A DNA stretch of 64,000 bases from Bagarius yarrelli (lineage: Eukaryota; Chordata; Actinopteri; Siluriformes; Sisoridae). The stretch lies in assembly GCA_005784505.1 (NCBI GenBank), contig VCAZ01000123.1, positions 867,237 to 931,236 on the forward strand, in the 5' to 3' direction. The position numbers and the translations under genes were made by a program. A model generated the notes under the pieces. The model searched no databases. It saw nothing but the letters and a program-made list of their open reading frames with translations, and was not told the DNA's origin. Shown one piece after another: positions 44,605 to 57,800 of the stretch. Numbering within the stretch: the first letter of the stretch is position 1; every line of letters starts with the position of its first letter.

Positions 44605-44670
44605 TTCCTCTCTTTCTTTCTTTCTTTCTTTTCTTTCTTTCTTTCTTTCTTTCTGTCTGTCTGTCTGTAG
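44605..44670 (+). repeat. (TTTC)n and (TGTC)n run
   Basis: ctttctttctttctttc followed by tgtctgtctgtctg. Confidence 0.9.
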
Positions 44671-44988
44671 GCTTTTTTTTTTCCATTATTTTGTGTAGTC
44701 TGCTTTTTATAATATTATAAATGTATTTATAATAATTTATTTCATTTTTTTATCTATTCATTTGTTATTTATTAAATAAAGTTATTTATTTTTAGGTTTT
44801 ATATAGTAATGTATTATTATTATTATTTTAATTCTATAAACTCTCTTTGAGTTAATTTATTAATTTGTAATTTCTCATACTGTATTATTTATTTATTTAT
44901 AGACTTAAACAATTGTTAAGATGTCTGGATAGTAAATAAATAAATAAATAAATAGATGAATGAATAAATGACCTGGACAGAATCTTAC

Positions 44989-45161
44989 CCATGATGTCTC
45001 CTGGGAGCGCTCGCGCCCGCCGTGCAGCTCCTGTTCCAGGATGAGGATGAGGATAAGGACGAGGAGGATGAAGATGTGCAGGTCTTCCGTGCGTTTCCTT
45101 CCTCCGCTTCCTCCTGCACGTGCAGCAGCGGGGTGACCCGGCCGTGTCCGGTGTGGGACAT
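44989..45161 (-). CDS. Candidate distal first exon of gramd1b
   Basis: An ATG at 45161-45159, with A at -3, opens 57 codons plus GG before a good donor GG|GTAAGA. The peptide begins MSHTGHGRVTPLL, then has a Glu-rich stretch, a run of Ser (residues 30-41) and a basic end APRRHH. The phase-2 donor would complete a Gly codon at gramd1b exon 2 or 3, the same phase as the two known first exons. It lies in a CpG-rich patch about 20 kb upstream on the same strand. A T16 tract followed by ACCGACAG precedes the ATG, so it could instead be an internal exon with its acceptor there, or belong to an unrelated or non-coding transcript. I do not recognise the peptide. Confidence 0.4.
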
Positions 45162-45310
45162 GCTGTCGGTAAAAAAAAAAAAAAAATGGGGAAATCCTGG
45201 TACGCGGAAAATCACACCCGAAAGTTAAGCTCGGCTCGGTCGGCGCGCGCGCTTAGTCGGTAGGACACTTGCGGGAAAGTGAGCGGTGACCTAGAGCGCG
45301 TGCCGGTGGA
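44995..45310. promoter_or_regulatory. CpG-rich island
   Basis: The segment is sharply GC- and CpG-rich compared with AT-rich flanks. Examples are gagcgctcgcgcccgccgtg near 45004 and ggcgcgcgcgcttag near 45241. It contains the candidate exon at 44989-45161, and this composition is typical of a promoter or first exon. Confidence 0.5.
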
Positions 45311-45565
45311 AAGAAAATGCACTATGGAAGACCAAAAGGGTCAGAATGCAAAGAAAAAATACTTTTACTCATTGCGTGACGCAAAAATTGTCTTAAGTGT
45401 GAAAGATGAAAGTGTCGAGAGAATAAAACCAAAAGAAGAAATTAATCAAAAAACACTTTTTAACCTTTTACAACAAAAGAAAAAAAGAATATCTTATCTC
45501 ACTTTCTCTCTTACACACAAACACACATAGATTGATATGATATTGTTTTTAATTAATACATTCAT

Positions 45566-45870
45566 TCATTCATTCTCTATACCCGCTTATTCCCTAATTC
45601 GGGGTCACAGGGATCTGCTGGAGTCTATCCCAGCCGTCTCTGAAAGGGGGAAAGGCAGGAGGGGGACACCCTGGACAGGTCACCAGTCCATCACAGGGCC
45701 ACACACACACACTCACACTCACTCCTATGGGCAGTTTAGAATCACCAATCAATCTAACATACATGTTTTTGGACTGTGGAAGGAAACCGGAGAACCCGGA
45801 TTAAACAGACACAAGCACAGGGGATATAGTACCACTGTGAGAAGACCACTAAGCCCCTGTGCTGCCTGGA
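45566..45870 (+). mobile_element. Second copy of the same interspersed repeat
   Basis: It preserves the blocks seen at 17870-18245, starting with an (attc)n run and tacccgcttattccctaatt. A small antisense piece lies at about 37510-37605 (ggctgggatagactccagca). Confidence 0.6.
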
Positions 45871-46249
45871 CTTTATTATATTGGTTGTGATTGTTGTGAC
45901 TGTTGGGCCCCTCGAGCGAGACCCTTAATCCTGCACTTTAATTGTGCGATAACATCACTGGCCCATACTTGGATGCCAAACTAAGCTGAAATTTAGCATA
46001 GCAGAATTTTACTGTAAATATGACGAAAATAATGACTTCCTTTTCCTTACCAGCTTATCTTTCATCATCTTCCTCCTCTTTTTCTTCTCCTTCTTCTGCT
46101 ACTACATGCTCAATATCATGAACACTATTTATGTTCTTCCTCCTACCGTCTTCTTTTTTTTATCATCTTCCTCTTTACCTTCTTCTGCATCTTCTGTTTC
46201 ATCATAATCACCTTCTTCTTCATTTTTGCCTTCTTCTGCTGCATCATCA

Positions 46250-46372
46250 TCATGAAAGAAAGAAAGAAAGAAAGAAAGACAGACAGACAGACGGATAGAT
46301 ACCTCGATACTTAGATGGACGGACGGATAAATGGATGGATGGATAGATGGATGGATGGATGGATGATCTTCA
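46250..46372 (+). repeat. (AAAG)n, (ACAG)n and (GGAT)n runs
   Basis: gaaagaaagaaagaaag, then acagacagacag, then a ggatggatagatgg series. Confidence 0.85.
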
Positions 46373-47592
46373 CCTTTTTTTGCATCTTCTGTTTCATAAT
46401 AATTATCTTTTTCTTAATCTTTGCCTTCTTCTGCTGCATATTCTGCTTCACCATTAACATCATCATCATCATCATCTTCTTCTTCTACGTCTTATATTCT
46501 TCCTTTTCTGCCCACTCACAGCAGTGGTATTGATACTTTCTACATTGTTTAGTTTCTGATCCTAAAATGTGGAACAGATAGTAGGATTAAGAATAAACAG
46601 GTGTCCAGGGTTTGGATCAAAGCATAAATAAATAAATAAATAAAACCTTCCTGGTTCTGACTGAGGGATGAAGCGAGACCAGTGCTGCTTAGTCGTAAGC
46701 GCAGCCTTCAGTTTATGTTTTTGTCTTAACTCAAATTTCATTTCAGCATCATGTTTCATTTGCCTAATGGATCTGCTCAATTAGAGAAATTGGCTCTCAG
46801 CTGATCCACTTAAAAAGCATCCCAGATGAATCGTCTGGCAGCGCTGTAGTGTTTGTCTTCTTGCATAACTGGCATCTTGGCATGCAGACTATTGGTATCG
46901 TGTGCCATGTGTCTCTTCAGCTGATCGATCGAGAAAGTGTCCTGAGTTATAATCGAATCAGAAGCGGAGAGTCGATTCCACTGAGACCGGAACTCAATCA
47001 GAGCAAACACATCATCGGCTACCGGAGTGATTCTAATCCAGCAGCTTCTTTATTTATTAGATCAGTTCTTCCCAATAATGTTGGTCAGTTGGACAGATCC
47101 GAAGTCGAACCGCCAGGAAATGTTTGAGATGCCTACGAATAAAGGAAACCGTGGAACGGTTCCTTTTATCTGGAATGTGATTTAAGTTCTGGATATTCTG
47201 AAGTCATTAATATATTATTAAATATAAATCTGGAAATAATTAAATACACGGTATGAATTGATGTTAATAAAGAGATGAGTAAAAGGATGGATGGATTTAT
47301 GGATGGATGAATAAAAAAGATGAATCGCTGCTTGGACATATATATAGATGGACAGTTATTTGGATAAATGGATGGATAAATAAATAGAAGGATAGATGAC
47401 CGCTGAGCTGATATATGGATAGAGAAATGGATAGTTACTTTAAAGGAAGGATGGACAGAGGAATGATAGAGGAATGGATGGGTGGATGCATAAATACATG
47501 GCTAAATAGTTGAATGAATAGACTGTACCCAGAATGCATGTATGAGAAAAGAGGAAGGGAATAGTGAGTGGTTTTATGAATAAAGAGAATAT

Positions 47593-47593
<1 letters not shown>

Positions 47594-47665
<72 letters not shown>

Positions 47666-47765
47666 GGATGGATGGATGGATGGATGGATGGATGGATGGA
47701 TGGATAGGCAGGCAGGCAGGCAGGAAGGCAGGCAGACAGACAGATAGAAGGATAGATAGATAGAG
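47594..47765 (+). repeat. Compound (GATA)n-(GGAT)n-(GGCA)n microsatellite
   Basis: gatagataga to about 47664, ggatggat to 47704, ggcaggcagg to about 47740, then gata again. The successive motifs differ by one step each. Confidence 0.9.
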
Positions 47766-47879
47766 CATGATGTATGGTTATTTAATATATGTATTTGAAC
47801 AGATGGATAGAAAGCCTTTATGGTGCTGACCTTCTCTGTCCAGTAGAGGGCATGATGACTCAACATTCTAATGTCCCCA

Positions 47880-47960
47880 AGAGAGACAGAGAGCGGGTGA
47901 GAGACAGAGAGCGGGTGAGAGACAGAAAACGAGAGAGAGATAGAGAGAGAGAGAGAGACG
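47880..47960 (+). repeat. (GAGAGACAGAGAGCGGGT)n and GA run
   Basis: Two and a half copies of an 18-base unit gagagacagagagcgggt run into a pure purine stretch. Confidence 0.75.
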
Positions 47961-48745
47961 TCTGTATTTTTTTTTTAGAATAATGAGCAGACTGGGAGTA
48001 TTTGTTCGATGAAAAACTTGTTAGTGAAAGTTGAAGCGAAGCCTTCGGCTCAGTGGGATCGATCAGACGTGTGCTGAGGAGACGCTAATGACAGAAACCC
48101 AGGCTGAAAAACAGAACAATCAGCCCACAAGCACAGGACGAAGGAATGAAGACGGGTTCCTTTGTCTCGGCAGGCGGGAGATCATGGAGCTCCTTGCAGC
48201 AGGAGGTTCTCCTGATGGATGAGCCGTGAGAGGGAACGCTGGAAGAAATTTTTTATGAACTAATTGAACTTTTACACTCATGAATCTCAGCCTGGGTCAA
48301 AGTTTTAGATTAAAATAAAAAAAACAACAACTACTTTTTAAGCTGAATAAATCGATGATAACATAGAAAGACACACACACACACACACACACTCGAATAA
48401 GCCTGGCGAATTCCTTAAGAAATTACTAATATCTGTTCATTTAAACAATAATTTTCGGAGCTGAACAAAAACGGCTAATAACTGCTTTAGCTAGCAAACA
48501 AATTTCCACCGTTTTACTGTCTAACTATCTAATATTATTTTTTTCTGCTATAACTGAGTTGAAATCCTGAGTTCGAGGCTTGTGTAAGTATAAAGATACT
48601 GAAATACTTACAGAGACCGAGTATCTGTTTGAACTTTGAGATTCATGTGACATCAGAAAGGCTCTGATGATGTCACTTCCTCAAATAAGACGAAATCGAA
48701 AATGAAGGCGTTAGTAACCTGCGTTCTCTTGCTAAACGGCAAAGG

Positions 48746-49020
48746 GGGCAGTGGTGGCTCCAATGGTTAAGGCGCTGAGTTGCTGATCGGAAGACCTGGG
48801 TTTGAGCCCCACCACCAACAGCTGTTAATCTGAAGACCGTAAACACCTGGGTTTAAGCCCCACCACCGGCAAGCCAACCACTGTTGTGGATTTGAGTGAG
48901 ACCCTTTAACCCTTCCTGCTCCAGGGGGCGCTGTATCGTAGCTGACCCTGCACTCTGACCACCAATTTACTAAGATGGGATATGCGGAAAAAGAATTTCA
49001 CTCCGCTGTAAAAAGTATCT
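48746..49020 (+). mobile_element. tRNA-derived SINE with a duplicated head segment
   Basis: It has the same two-B-box organisation as the copy near 27.7 kb (gggtttgagccccaccacca, then gggtttaagccccaccaccg). It ends ttcactccgctgtaaaaag. Confidence 0.75.
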
Positions 49021-49469
49021 GTTACAAATTAAAGGCATTTACAAACAAACACAAATCTGGTTATTTTTGCTAATGACATGTGCCTCAATAAGTTGATTTT
49101 CTTGCTGTACTGCTTTTTTCAATTTTTCCAAGATATTTTTTTAAAGTTATCATGCTAATTGCGTCATCGGGATCAGCGCTCCTATTGGTTCTAGGGTTGG
49201 TGGTCGTTATAGGAAAGGTCACACTGCAGGAAAGAGTCTGAAATCTACTTACACAGCCAGAATTCTACTAAAGGATAAAAAACTGAACAACATCAGTCAT
49301 TAATCGTCCGTCGGTGAACGTGTCCAACTAGCCAGCAAAGACATCAGATTAGGACAAGAGTGTGGGATTATTGGAATTAAGTGAAAGTTTGCTAAAATGG
49401 GCGAGTCTGATCTCGATAGAGTTTATAGATCTCTCTCTCGTTTCATTTGCTTTCTTAATGCATTAAAGA

Positions 49470-49840
49470 TGAACAATCTGAGTTCCTGTTGAGTTATTTC
49501 TAAGTTTCAATTTCTATGAGTTTAGTTTAAGTTCTTTTCGAGTTCTAAAAAGTTAGTGCAAGTTCTTTTTTTCAGTTCTATAAGTTAGTTCAAGTTCTAT
49601 TTAAGTTAGATACGTTTATTTCGAATTCTTTTTGAGTTCTGTTAAAAGATAACTTTAAGTTCTTTAAGTTTACATTCTGTTTTATTTTAGTTTTAAGTAT
49701 TTTTTTGAGTTCTTTTTCAGTTCGGTTTCAGTTGTTTAAGTTTAGTTTTGTTTTATTTCTTTCCAGTTATATATGTTTAGTTTAAGTTCTTTTTGAGTTC
49801 TGTTTGAGTTCCGTTCAAGTTCTGTTTGCGTTTCCTGCTT
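49470..49840 (+). repeat. Degenerate gtttaagttctttttgagttc repeat
   Basis: Variants of tttaagttctttttgagttc recur irregularly over about 370 bases. It looks like an old, eroded minisatellite. Confidence 0.65.
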
Positions 49841-51645
49841 CAGATGCGTGATTCTGATAAGGGGCAACCAAAAATTCTCAAAGATTTTATCCAACCATCA
49901 GCTTTGGGGTCGAGAGAAACTGATCACCTCTTGTTACCCCTAAACATTGCAGGACAAGAGCTCAAATTCAGACATCGTGTAGGGAATAAATTTCATCACA
50001 GAAATTACAGAACCGGAGAGCTTCTCAGTTCTCTTTGCCATTAAACGCTTTATTACAAACCCAAGAGTAATTCAGATACAGTATATTACAGTATATACAT
50101 TCTTTTTTACAGATTATGCCATTTAACCAAACGAAACACTTCAGTGACGCCGAAGTCGTTTCCCAAAGTTTAATTAAAACAAAAAAAAGTCAAATATAAA
50201 ACTCTTATTCACAGTAAAAGCAATAATAGAGTCATTAAAAATAAAAAAAAATGCATTTAACATCATTTCTCAATAAAGGACATACTTATTAGCACTGAGG
50301 CGTTAAACGAACCCTTGCGAGATCTCAGACATGCATCCCGTTGCTTTTTTTCCCCCGATGCATTAGCGTACGCACTGGATGCAAATGCAAATGCGATAAT
50401 TAACGCTCCGTCTCGGCTCACGAGCGATATAACACGTCTTTATGCCGCATTAAGGATAAAATTACAACCCATTTGGCTCGGATTGGGATCGTTTCTTTTT
50501 CATCTGCATTTGAAAACTTTTTGTTTTTCTTTTGTTTTCTTTCTCCCTATCGCAAACACACACAGACAAACATCTGGATTTTGAGAGCAAACATGCAAGG
50601 ATTGAAAACAAAATTAGCAAAACGTTGTTTCAGGCTCTAATTTTTGGAAAGATTAGATACAGATTAGCATCCGCTAAAGGCCAAAGGGATGTTTGTTGAT
50701 CCGAATCTATAATAAGAAAGTTGTGTGAGTAGTTTTTAAGATATAAATCACTCGGGGTTAAAGCGTCTTTCTGGTCTTACCTGACCTTAAAAGCTCTAAA
50801 AACATTTAAGAGGAGGAGGTAAGGCGGCTAGCGCTAGATTTCCAGCTAATCCATTTTATCGCTACGGTATGTGTCCAGATCTGTTGATTTGGTTGATATT
50901 TTTAAAAACAAAAAGTTTGTTTTTACCGTAGAAGTTAAATTAAGAGGTAAAAGCATTCTTCTCTTCTTCTCTTGATTTAATTTATTTTTTACTTTATTAT
51001 TACTATAAATCTATTTTCCATAAATAAACTTCTGTGTAAATAATATTTGATGGAGTTCTTTATTCATATCTTATTCTGGCTTATGGTTTTAGAAGAACGA
51101 GTTTCAGACTAGATCCAGATTTTTCTGGGTGTAGAAAAAATGTAGAACATCCGAAAATACGGCGACTTGTACGGAAAGTGTGACACACATTTAAAAAAAA
51201 AGTCGGTCTGGAATAAAATTAAAACCCATTTAGGTCAAGTGTGTATGAAATATAATGAAAAAGAATAAGCAGTTACGTGGGGACTCGCTCACGGGGACCC
51301 TGGAGTGTTTCTGAGGCTAAAAGATTTGAATTCACAAGCTGAAATTGCACAGCTATAAAAATAAACTACCAAACTTTAAGGATAAAAAAAAAGAAACAAA
51401 AAATCAGGTTAAATAATTCAACAGATAAAACGAGGAGCAAAATAGATCAGCAAAAATAGACAAACCAGAAAGTAGCCTGAGAAAAAAAATTAGTGAAGTG
51501 TTAGTGAAGAAATCGCAATAGCGGTGTTTCGACCAAGAAAAACAAACGTAGTAAAAAAATACAGAAAAAAAAGTGAGATAGCAAGTGATTTTGGTCAAAA
51601 TTTGGTGGCGTTGACGCCTCCAGCACCAGGTGGAAACTTGCTTAT

Positions 51646-51990
51646 TGTAAGGTTCATAGTTCTTGTTTCACGTTTCTGTTCATGACCTTGTTTACTTCCT
51701 GTTTTGTTCTTGTCATGTGATCCTTGTTCTTTATATGCTCCCCTGTTCTTGTTCTCATTGGTTAGTTTGGTAATGTGTTTCCTGTAGGTCTTGTGTATAA
51801 ACTGTGTTCAGTCCCTTTGTTGCCTTGTGTCTTTGTGGGTTATTGTCTATGTACCGCTGTGGTGAGTGTGTGAAGGTTTATGTCAAGTCAAGTTTAGTCA
51901 AGTCATGTGGAGTTTAAAGATTTTTAATGGTTTTGTCACTACTGTAAATAAACTGCACCTTGGGTTCTCGAACCTCTCGTCCTTAGTGAA
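51646..51990. mobile_element. Possible solo LTR or retroposon relic
   Basis: tgtaaggttcatagttcttg, a T/C-rich body with ttgttcttgtcatgtgatcc, a tataaactgtg box near 51796 and an aataaactgcacc end near 51946 resemble a fish LTR with promoter and poly(A) signals. No target duplication or partner LTR was found. Confidence 0.35.
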
Positions 51991-52784
51991 CTCTTTGTTT
52001 TCTAGATTATCGCCATTTGTTAATTATGGTATGATAAAAATATAAATAAAATAAACCATCATGTACCATCAAAATATTTCTAATCCAAAATGGTTCAAAA
52101 CAAGTCAATAAAAAAATTATTATATGTTTTTATAATCAAATTACTTGAGAATTGACCAAAATTGGTGGCCACAGTGGGAAAAAAACTGCATGATCGAATA
52201 TATATATGAGCCAATCAGGTTACCGTAAGCAAACATGTAAAAAAGACAGTTAAAAATTAAGAATTTTGTATAAATGACGTTTGTGAGAGTAAAGATGCTA
52301 ATCCCGCCCTCATTTTAATCGTAATGCTGATTGGTTAAAGGAAAAGGAGAAGGAGGAGGAGGGAGCGAGGCATGTCAGGCGTGAGGTGTTTTCATATTCA
52401 TTCATATATTCATAGATTATTGTCTTATCATAATTTCCGGCCAAAATTAATTGAAGAAATTTTATATCGTGTTGCTTGTTTTTGCTGTAAAAAAAAATAT
52501 AGGGTTAGAAATAGGAAAGGGAAAGGAAACCGGAGCAAGTCCTGTCCTCATGTCCTTTTCACACTGCTCGCACTCATCAGAGGATGAGAAAGTCCTCCTG
52601 TCTTTGGATGACGCACAACCTTCCGTTCTTTTCACCCTTTTTTCACTCTTTCTGCCAGGTCATGCAGGATCCCCGGTGCTGCCATCAAAGCGAAAAACAA
52701 ACAATGTGTGTTTAGAGAAAACGCATCTTTTCTTTATTGTCCACATTGAGGGGGCAATCGCTTCTTATTTCCCATGTGTGGTGT

Positions 52785-52868
52785 TTTATTGACATGGCGA
52801 TTAGAGACGCTTCAGACTTTATTTCCCTTTTTATTTGTCTTTCTTGCTTAATTTCCTTTTGATTTATT
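52785..52868 (-). terminator. clmp: Candidate clmp polyadenylation signals
   Basis: In transcript sense AATAAA hexamers lie at 52868-52863 and 52790-52785, about 140 and 215 bases past the stop. A third lies at 52738-52733. Which one is used cannot be told from sequence. Confidence 0.35.
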
Positions 52869-53004
52869 AAGTCCGGCTGGGCTTGTTGATGTGTAAATGT
52901 GTGTGTTTCGGTTTGAATTTTGGCGCTGGCAAGGTGCTCATGCGTGTCCTCAAGGTAAATCGGAATACAGATGTGTGTGTGTCTATGATGATGATCGTGT
53001 ATTA

Positions 53005-53344
53005 CTAGACAGTCTGGAATGCCTTGGTCTGGGCCGGAATCATCACCGGCATGGCGCCCATTCGTGCCAGGTTGCCTGGGTTGAGTTTGGGGCTGCTGTG
53101 AGGCTCTGGAAGTTTGGGGGCGACCTGCGTGTATGCCGGGGGCATGATCGGCAATGTGGAAGGCTGCACAATGTCCTTCAGAGGCCCTGACGTGGGAGGG
53201 TGAGGATGGGGTTTGTGGGCACGTGGGACGCCGCTGGGAACCATAGACTGGGTGGACGAGGTCCCCGAGCGAGAGCTTCCTGAGCGCGAGGACGAAAGAG
53301 AGTTGGGCTTCATCAGCTTGGCTTTGGGAGCCTCAGCATCCTCC
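53005..53344 (-). CDS. clmp: clmp exon 7, cytoplasmic tail and stop
   Basis: Encodes (R)EDAEAPKAKLMKPN, then SSSRSGSSRSGTSSTQS, a Pro/His-rich middle and MPVMIPAQTKAFQTV with TAG at 53007-53005. The start and end match mammalian CLMP (EDAEAPKARLVKPSSSSSGS, and MIPSQSRAFQTV at the C-terminus), while the middle is diverged as expected for a disordered tail. The acceptor is ACTCAG|GG. Confidence 0.96.
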
Positions 53345-53682
53345 CTGAGTACACAAACAAACCATGCCTTTGAAAAATAACTGACTTTAGTAGTAACAAT
53401 AGATTAAAATAAACACAATTGTTGAGCAACATATCGGACAAGTAGTTATTACAGCTCTTATACCACCTTATTGCACAATCGAATATGCATGAGCCAATCA
53501 AACAGACTCCGCCTTTATTATAATAATAATTCTGATTGGTTATAAAAAGAAGCAGGGTCCTTCAGGCTTAAGGCCTTAGTTAATAAACTTAGGGGAAAAA
53601 TAGAGAGAGAGAGACAAAGAAAGAGATGAAAAAGAGAATTGGGGTGGAAAAGAAAAAGACAGAGCTTAGGAAAGAGAAAGAG

Positions 53683-53719
<37 letters not shown>

Positions 53720-54809
53720 AGTCCTGCCATTCGGCTCTCACACTGAGCAGAAGACAGGCGTCCTCCACCGCAGTGTCAGCATTTTATTATATCTGGCTAT
53801 ACATCATCCAATATCTTTAAAGCCCTGAGGACGAGACACCAGAAAGTCTCATAGCTCTGTTTTAGAGGCTCCAGAGGTTCAACCTGCAGTTTGTCCCATC
53901 ATCAGAATACAAGAAAGCCAAGTACATAAACATGGATGTGAAACACTACTTTAATGATAGATCTCTCCTGTCCTCTCCTCTCCTTTCTCATCTCTTTTCC
54001 CATCTCCTCTCCTCTTTCATCTTTCCTCCCCTCCCCTCTCCTCCTGTATTTTCCTCTTCTGTCCTCTCCTCTCTCCTCTCCTTTTTGGTCCTCTCCTTCC
54101 CTTTACCCTCCCCTTCTGTCTCTCCTCTCTTTTTTTCCTTTCCATTCAGTTCCCTTCCTGTCTTAAGTTCAAAGCTTTCGAACAGTTGTAAAGTGTTTAT
54201 AACTGCTTTACCTGTAAAACAGGAAGTGAACTGATTTAAAGACGTCTCGTAGACATGAAGATGTTTTATTATTTATGTTTCTCGGCATTTCCTAATTGCA
54301 TTGATGAGCTTTACCTGATCTCGTTAGGTGTCTCTTCCTCTTCATACTTCTTCTTCTCCTTCTTGCGGAACACCAACCACACTATGATGATAAGGAGTAG
54401 AACGCCCAGGGACACGCCCACCACAGCGCCGGCCATCACCCCCATACCTCGAACGTCTGGACGGAACAAAAACTGTCACATGACCAGTCACGTTCTCCAC
54501 ACAAATTACAAATCCTTCCAATTAAAGTCTGTCGAAATCCCCAACATTCAGACACTTAGCAATAATAAACCCAGAAAAATCACCAGAACATACTTGATCG
54601 ACACACTCGAAACACACTTGCTCATAAATGTGAGTTTAAACCTGTCCTGCGAGAGACGTTGCAATTTCGGGCAACCCTTTGTACCCGAAGCAATCAGTCA
54701 CACAGTGCCAAGAGAATACACGCCAAACACAACAAACCAATAATCTGGCAACCAAGGACACAACTTTGCTTCAAAGTCGATACATTTCCATGCACAGAAG
54801 AACGAAATT

Positions 54810-54856
<47 letters not shown>

Positions 54857-57800
54857 TACACCCCCCTTTCCCCATCACACACTAAAAACAAATAGATTTT
54901 CATTTATTATTCTATCTTTAGGATCAGCAATATCTTTAAATAGAAGTGTTTTAATAGGACACACACAGCGCAAACAGCACTTTTGCACTTACAATGAATT
55001 TTGACCTCTACGGTGCAGCTCTCCTCTCCTACGTCGTTGCTGGCTGTGCACTTGTAGACGCCCGCGCTCTCTCGGCTCAGGTTTCTCAGAGTCACAAATT
55101 CTGGGTTCTTCAGGTCTAAACATTTGGGTATATTTAGAAAAGAAAAATTCAGGACTGAGACTCTGGTTTGTTGGATAAGTTGCAGACTTGAACAGCCAAA
55201 AAAATTTCTACAACAGCAATACAGATTTTTTTGTCTTGTTAGCGTACTGTACTGTACTGGACCAGGGAAATAAAAAGGTGCAACCATTGTTCCATCAGTT
55301 CCTTTACCCGGTTTGTTTTCCACCTATCCCACAGCTGATTTTCTGCATCAGGTGTGTTCAGTCAATCAAAAGCTGGAAGATACCATCTCAGAAGAGGGTA
55401 GAAAGAGGGAAGACAAGTGAACTGGTATCTCCAGGCTTCCTATTGGCTTATCACACCAGGAAATTAGCAGTGTTTAGGGCAGAAAAAGCAGGACTACAAG
55501 CAAGACAAGAAACTCAAGGAACATGGGTTGCCAGAATTTCAGGGTTTTTTTTTTTTTACCGTGTAGCCAGAATGGCTTGATCTTTTTTCCAGAATGAAAA
55601 CAAAACAGTTCTGGTAAAATTGTGTGAAGCAGTGGAGTTTGGAATCTCGTACCCAGTAGGGCAAACGGTGGTAGTTTCCCCACATATCTGCCCTTGTCCA
55701 GCACTCTCTCCCATTTGTAACGGATGGGGTCGGATCCGTCGGCAGATTTACAGCTCATCTTCACGTCACTGCCCTCCAACAGCCGTCCCTCCATCCAGCA
55801 GCGAGGCTTTGATGGTTTAACTGCGAAAAAAACCCAACAGGATAAAAAGAAATTGTTTGAGCAAACCTGCTAGTTAAGATTAGTTAGCAGGCTAGCATTT
55901 ATTTCAGGTTCTTCTTTGCTAACAAATTTCAAAAAGCCAAGATTTTAAAAAAAAATATATCATCCGACCTTTCCAAACCAAACTTTTAAACTTGCAATCT
56001 TTGCTTTTACTTTGTAAAACAAATTCAGTAATTAAAGTGACTTTTTTTTTTGATCAGTTGGGACTTTTCTGTAAGCAGATCGCTTTTCTGGAGGAAACAA
56101 AATCATTGTTTGCTGTTATACAAGGCTGATATCAATCCTGAATGAAATTCTGCTGAGTTTCCTTTCCTGTCAGGAAAGAGCCCAGAGAGACCAGGTGGTG
56201 CAGGTAAACCTGTAAGAATTTAATAGTACGTTTAATATATAGTGATAAAGCCATAAACTGTTTTAAAACCTTAAGCAATTCAAGGATTTTCAAACACCTG
56301 TGCAGATGTGCCCATATCCTCCCATAAGTACCATTTAGAGGCTGCATAGTTCTTCAGAGGACATTCAATATGCAAGTGCAAAGTGGCCCCTCAGCTCACT
56401 GCTAGCTTCCACTGCACCACTAATCACCAACTCACTCAATCATTCACCCCCACCCCTACATCATAAACCCCACAGGTCCCTGCTCAAGGCTTGGTCTGGT
56501 TTGTGCTGAGTCTGGAGAACAGAAATGCACGCTCTCAGCCTCTCGCTGCAGGATGCAATTAACCGAGTGGAGTCGGGCGGCGGTAACCCTTCCATCTTTT
56601 CTCCTGTCAGGTTCACTTACATAGAGAAGGAGGACAAGAAAGTGGAGGAGGAGGAGGAGAAGAAAGCATTCGGGTCTGCACCAAAGCCATTATCCTCGTG
56701 TTGAACAAGACAAACGCTAATGCCCACTCCCGCCAAATCGAAAGTGTCGTCGCAAAGGCACCGCCAATTTGTATAAACGTATGTGTTAATTTGCCGGCGC
56801 ACTCTTTAAAACGTCTCGATAGAAAGAAAGAGAGAAAAGACAGCAATCAAAAGATGACATCAGATGGAAATACTTTGCATCAGACAGTGGTGGACAGAAA
56901 GAAAGCGCCCAGATGATGCACTTATCTACTTGTTCATGTTGTTCACTGATGCACTAAAAAACAGCTTTGGTGTCCAAACTTGGTCCTGGAGGGTCGGGGT
57001 GTCCTGCAGAGTTTAGCTCCAATCCTAATCAAACACACCTGAACCAACTAATCAAGATCTTGCTAGGTACACTTTAAACTTACAGGTAGGTGTGTTGATG
57101 CAAGTTGGAGCTAAAATTTGCATAACACTCCGACCCTCCAGGAACGAGTTTGGACACCTCTGGCTTACATAGTAGAGGACTGGCAGAGATATCAGTCTCT
57201 TAGACAAAATGAAAAAACATTTACAAGATGGCCTTCAACACAGCTTAAGCAAAAAGTGTGAGATTATTTTTTTAACATTAAAAAACTTCAATTACGTTTA
57301 GTAAAATTTGTACACTAGTCTGTAAAGTACCAACTGTAAGCCTTAAAGTGTAAAACATTGTTTGGGACACAACTTTAAAAGGCATTTTAAGGCATTTATA
57401 GTTGTTGAATGTCACGGTTAGTGCCAATCTAGTAAAAGTTCTATTAAACATAAAGTAAAATTCATTCAAATGGGAATTTATGTCACTGATGCGCTTTCCT
57501 GTCATATTATGAGTAATAATAAAATATATTTTAATAATCAAAGTGACATTCAACAGCTATGGCAAGCACAGCTGAGTCACGTTGCTGTGGGGCAAGAATG
57601 CTATTTTTGGCTTGTCGACTGACTGACACAAGACTTCATGTCTTCTGTTGGGGGTCAAATTGATCCATTTAATATTTATGTATAAAAACAGTGAAAAAAA
57701 CTAGAAAAGGGAGTTAAGTATTCCCTCTACACCAGGGGTGTCCAAACTCGATTCTGGAGGGTCGGGGTGTCCTGCAGAGTTCAGCTCCAACCCTAATCAA

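Larger units (their letters stand above)
45162..53004. other. Intergenic DNA between clmp and the candidate gramd1b exon
   Basis: About 7.8 kb without a recognised exon. It holds an interspersed repeat (45566-45870), GGAT and GATA arrays, one dimeric SINE (48746-49020), a degenerate gagttctgttt tract (49470-49840), an LTR-like segment (51646-51990) and, near 53 kb, the clmp 3' UTR. Confidence 0.6.
53345..54314. other. clmp: clmp intron between exons 6 and 7
   Basis: Contains a purine tract (53600-53716) and a pyrimidine tract (53960-54170), described separately, and no exon. Confidence 0.7.

Noticed and set aside
53005..53190. Plus-strand open frame over clmp exon 7
   Set aside because: Antisense shadow of the clmp tail, which matches the family exactly on the minus strand.
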